Shown: positions 61,826 through 64,000 of the stretch, piece by piece
How positions within the stretch are numbered: position 1 is the first letter of the stretch
Layout of the letters: every line of letters starts with the position of its first letter
DNA from: Kitasatospora sp. NBC_00374
GTDB taxonomy: Bacteria > Actinomycetota > Actinomycetes > Streptomycetales > Streptomycetaceae
DNA: 64,000 nucleotides
Assembly (NCBI RefSeq): GCF_041434935.1
Contig: NZ_CP107964.1
Location: forward strand, 8,043,001-8,107,000
Direction: 5' to 3'
Notes under the pieces: generated by a model
The model's database searches: none
What the model was told of the DNA's origin: nothing
What the model saw: only the letters and a program-made list of their open reading frames with translations
Position numbers and translations under genes: made by a program

Positions 61826-62193
61826 GGGGCACCTCGGCTGTGGGCGTGTCGGGGTCTGGGTCTCGGCGCCTACGGCGTGGCGATGGGGCGGGGGCGGCTG
61901 TGGTCCGGTCCGCGGCGGCGGTGGGCCGCGCGTACGGGCGTGAGCGCATGGGTGGGCACGAGGAGGCGGCCCATGATCGGAAACCGTGAGTACACGGAGT
62001 TTCGTTGCGCGATTTCTACCTGTTCGCCCCCGCTGAAGTCCAGGGGTTCGCCGGGAAATCTTGTGCGAAGTTGCCCGGATCACTCCGGCCGGCCGTGCGG
62101 CTCGGCCCGCTCCGGCGCGCCGGGCCCGGTGGCGCGCAACCGTTCGGCGGCCGGTCACGTCCGATCAAGGGACGGGAACGAGAGCGGGAGCCC
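61826..62193. other. Divergent intergenic region with a small dyad
   Basis: About 370 bases between the DivIVA-domain gene and the response regulator. CCGTG-AGTA-CACGG (61983-61996) is a perfect five-base dyad that could be an operator for either gene. A moderately AT-rich stretch follows (about 61997-62070). No ORF or RNA supported. Confidence 0.35.
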
Positions 62194-62850
62194 ATGCGCG
62201 TACTGGTGGTCGAGGACGAGGAACTGCTGGCCCGGGCCATCGCCGAGGGGCTCCGGAACGAGGCCTTCGCCGTGGATCTCGTCCACGACGGCGAGGCGGC
62301 CATGGAGCGGCTGGCCGTCAACAGCTACGACGTCATGGTCCTCGACCGCGACCTGCCCGGGCTCCACGGCGACGAGGTGTGCCGCCGCACGGTGGCGGCC
62401 GGGGCGGACGTGCGCGTCCTGATGCTGACCGTCTCGGCCTCGCTGGCCCAGCGCGTCGCGGGCCTGAACCTGGGGGCCGACGACTACCTGGCGAAGCCGT
62501 TCGCCTTCGCCGAGCTGATCGCCCGGATCCGCGCGCTGGGACGTCGGGCCCGGCCGGCCGCCCCGCCCGTCCTCGAACGGTCGGGCGTGCGGCTGGACCC
62601 GCACCACCGCGCGGCCAGTCGCGACGGCAGGCCGCTCGCCCTGTCGCGCAAGGAGTTCGCCGTCCTGGAGGAGTTGCTGCGGGCCCAGGGCGCGCCCGTC
62701 TCCGCCGAGGACCTGCTCGAACGGGTGTGGGACGAGAACATCGACCCGTTCACCACCATCGTCCGGGTCACCATCCGCAGTCTGCGCCGCAAGCTCGCCG
62801 AGCCGCCGCTGATCCAGACCATCACCGGGACGGGTTACCGCATCCCGTGA
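62194..62850 (+). CDS. OmpR-family response regulator
   Basis: A 218-residue two-component regulator. The receiver domain has VVEDEE (acidic pair), phospho-acceptor D51 in MVLDRDLPG and K101 in DDYLAKPF. The OmpR-type winged helix lies at about 130-218 (LSRKEFAVLEELLRAQGAPV, TIVRVTIRSLRRKL). GGGAG is close before the ATG. The histidine kinase gene is convergent, with its stop 22 bases downstream, so the two are not one operon. Confidence 0.93.
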   Translation: MRVLVVEDEELLARAIAEGLRNEAFAVDLVHDGEAAMERLAVNSYDVMVLDRDLPGLHGDEVCRRTVAAGADVRVLMLTVSASLAQRVAGLNLGADDYLAKPFAFAELIARIRALGRRARPAAPPVLERSGVRLDPHHRAASRDGRPLALSRKEFAVLEELLRAQGAPVSAEDLLERVWDENIDPFTTIVRVTIRSLRRKLAEPPLIQTITGTGYRIP

Positions 62851-62871
62851 CCAGCCGGGGCGCACGCCCCG

Positions 62872-64000
62872 TCAGCGGCCGCGCCCCGCCACCGGACCAG
62901 GGCCGGCCACCGGCAGCAGCACCCGCACGGTGAGGCCGCCGCCGCGGCGCGGCAGTGCGGTCGCCTCACCACCGTGGGCCTGCGCCACCGCCCGGACGAT
63001 CGACAGACCGAGCCCGCTGCCCCTGGCCGAGCCGACCCGGTCGGTCAGCCGCCGGAACGGCGCGAACAGCACCGGGATCTCGTGCGCGGAGATGACCGGT
63101 CCGGTGTTGCCCACCAGGATCTCGGCGTCCTGACGGCCCATCGAGGTCCGCACCGTCACCTTCCCGCCCGGCACGTTGTAGCGCAGGGCGTTGTCGACCA
63201 GGTTGCGCACGACCTGCTCCAGGAGCACCGGGTCACCGGTCACCGTGGCCGGCTGCACCTGGTCGTCCATGGTCACCCCGCGGCGCTCCGCCTCCACGGC
63301 GGCCGAGTCCAGGACCGACTCGGCGAGCTCCGCCAGGTCCAGCGGCACCAGCTCGGTCAGTGAGTCCTCGGCCCGGGCGAGCGTCAGCAGGGCGTCGATC
63401 AGCCGCTCGTGGCGCGCGGCGACGGCGAGCAGGTTCTCGCCGAGCTGCCGCACCTCGGGCGGGGCCTCGGGCCGGCCCATCGCGACCTCGACCAGCGTCC
63501 GGTTGACGGCGATCGGGGTCTTCAGCTCGTGCGCGGCGTTGGAGATGAACCGGGACTGGCCGGCGAACGCCTGGTCCAGCCGGTCCAGCATGCTGTCGAA
63601 GGAGTCCGCCAGCGACTTCACCTCGCCCGGCGGCGCCTGCAGGTCGATCCGCCGGTGCAGGGTGCGCCCGGCGATCCGTTCGGCGGTCGAGCTGATCATG
63701 CTGAGCGGCCGGACCAGCCGGCCCGCCACCAGCCAGCCCGCGGTGGTCGCGACCACACCGACGGTGAGCACCGTCAGGCCGCCCTTGAACAGCAGGTTGT
63801 CCTGCATCGACGCCAGCATGATCCGCTTCGTCGCGGGCTGCGCCGCCTGCTGCTGCGCGAGGTACTTCTGCACGTCCGGGGACATACCGGGATCGATGCT
63901 GTAGCTGCCGGGGAACGCCAGGTCCAAGCCGTACCGCATCGAATTGCCGACCAGCACGACGGTCACGGCGAGGACGGCCGCGGCCGCCACGAAGAACATC
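62872..64000 (-). CDS. Sensor histidine kinase, 5' end beyond the window
   Basis: At least 375 residues of a membrane histidine kinase; the N-terminus lies past the window end. One membrane helix near the edge (FFVAAAAVLAVTVVLVGNSM), an external loop of about 45 residues, a second helix (GGLTVLTVGVVATTAGWLVA), HAMP, then the phospho-acceptor His in SNAAHELKTPI. The ATP domain has NLVDNALRYN and GSGLGLSIVRAV. The response regulator at 62194 is the probable partner despite the convergent layout. Confidence 0.9.
   Translation of the reverse strand, partial: MFFVAAAAVLAVTVVLVGNSMRYGLDLAFPGSYSIDPGMSPDVQKYLAQQQAAQPATKRIMLASMQDNLLFKGGLTVLTVGVVATTAGWLVAGRLVRPLSMISSTAERIAGRTLHRRIDLQAPPGEVKSLADSFDSMLDRLDQAFAGQSRFISNAAHELKTPIAVNRTLVEVAMGRPEAPPEVRQLGENLLAVAARHERLIDALLTLARAEDSLTELVPLDLAELAESVLDSAAVEAERRGVTMDDQVQPATVTGDPVLLEQVVRNLVDNALRYNVPGGKVTVRTSMGRQDAEILVGNTGPVISAHEIPVLFAPFRRLTDRVGSARGSGLGLSIVRAVAQAHGGEATALPRRGGGLTVRVLLPVAGPGPVAGRGR

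Overview
This window is about 64 kb of very GC-rich actinobacterial chromosome from the Streptomyces/Kitasatospora group (Streptomycetaceae). The third codon position is almost always G or C. GTG, TTG and one probable CTG start occur. The gene content is typical of that family: an MCE operon, GH19 chitinase and GH46 chitosanase, a ROK regulator, ECF42 sigma factor with DGPF/YCII protein, KatG with a Fur regulator, a DivIVA-domain protein and a HpnD-type squalene synthase. I see no rRNA, tRNA, CRISPR array, prophage, insertion sequence or biosynthetic gene cluster. It reads as ordinary, gene-dense chromosome made of short, mostly independent transcription units.

Layout. 1-2.8 kb: 3' end of an MCE operon (last MCE protein plus four Mce-associated membrane proteins arranged A-B-A-B). 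2.8-12.6 kb: small regulator/enzyme units (GlxA/AraC with HD protein, cupin, secreted CAP protein, ArsR-like with DoxX, aldo/keto reductase, YbhB with MmyB-type regulator, PrmC-like methyltransferase with a long leader, a broken small gene, BtuF-like protein). 12.6-17.4 kb: ROK regulator, small protein with a good promoter, FAD oxidoreductase with a frameshift, SulP transporter. 17.8-20.3 kb: peptidase-fold protein, GNAT, GlxA with isochorismatase. 20.4-21.7 kb: GH19 chitinase behind two DasR-like operators. 21.8-31.7 kb: VOC protein, methyltransferase, PrnB-like protein, phosphatases, an arylamine N-acetyltransferase remnant, ECF42 with YCII, dimethylformamidase-like protein, NTF2-like protein, MmyB-type regulator. 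31.8-39 kb: RelE-like pair, FUSC transporter, GH27 alpha-galactosidase, a two-gene operon with an AbiEii-type nucleotidyltransferase, ADP-ribosylglycohydrolase. 39-49.8 kb: a degraded gene, cyclophilin, SDR, cold-shock protein, frameshifted hpnD, cupin, two small unknowns, alpha/beta hydrolase, PanE with a divergent LysR regulator, MFS transporter with a multi-site operator. 49.8-54.1 kb: membrane-anchored ricin-type lectin, chitosanase and a Ser/Thr kinase with a lectin-like ectodomain. 54.1-64 kb: YdeI-like protein, aldo/keto reductase, Fur, KatG, GlyA behind a ZTP riboswitch, DivIVA-domain protein, and a convergent response regulator/histidine kinase pair cut by the window end.

Themes. Polysaccharide use recurs (chitinase, chitosanase, alpha-galactosidase), each with a recognisable operator upstream. 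Fur and KatG form a divergent peroxide-defence unit. GlyA is under purine/one-carbon control through the ZTP riboswitch. The least explained coding unit is the two-gene operon at 35.7-37.8 kb (internally duplicated unknown protein plus AbiEii-type nucleotidyltransferase). Two single-base frameshifts and a small gene with two TGA stops in the same local context could be true decay or consensus errors in the assembly. Perfect GC-rich hairpins separate most convergent gene pairs.
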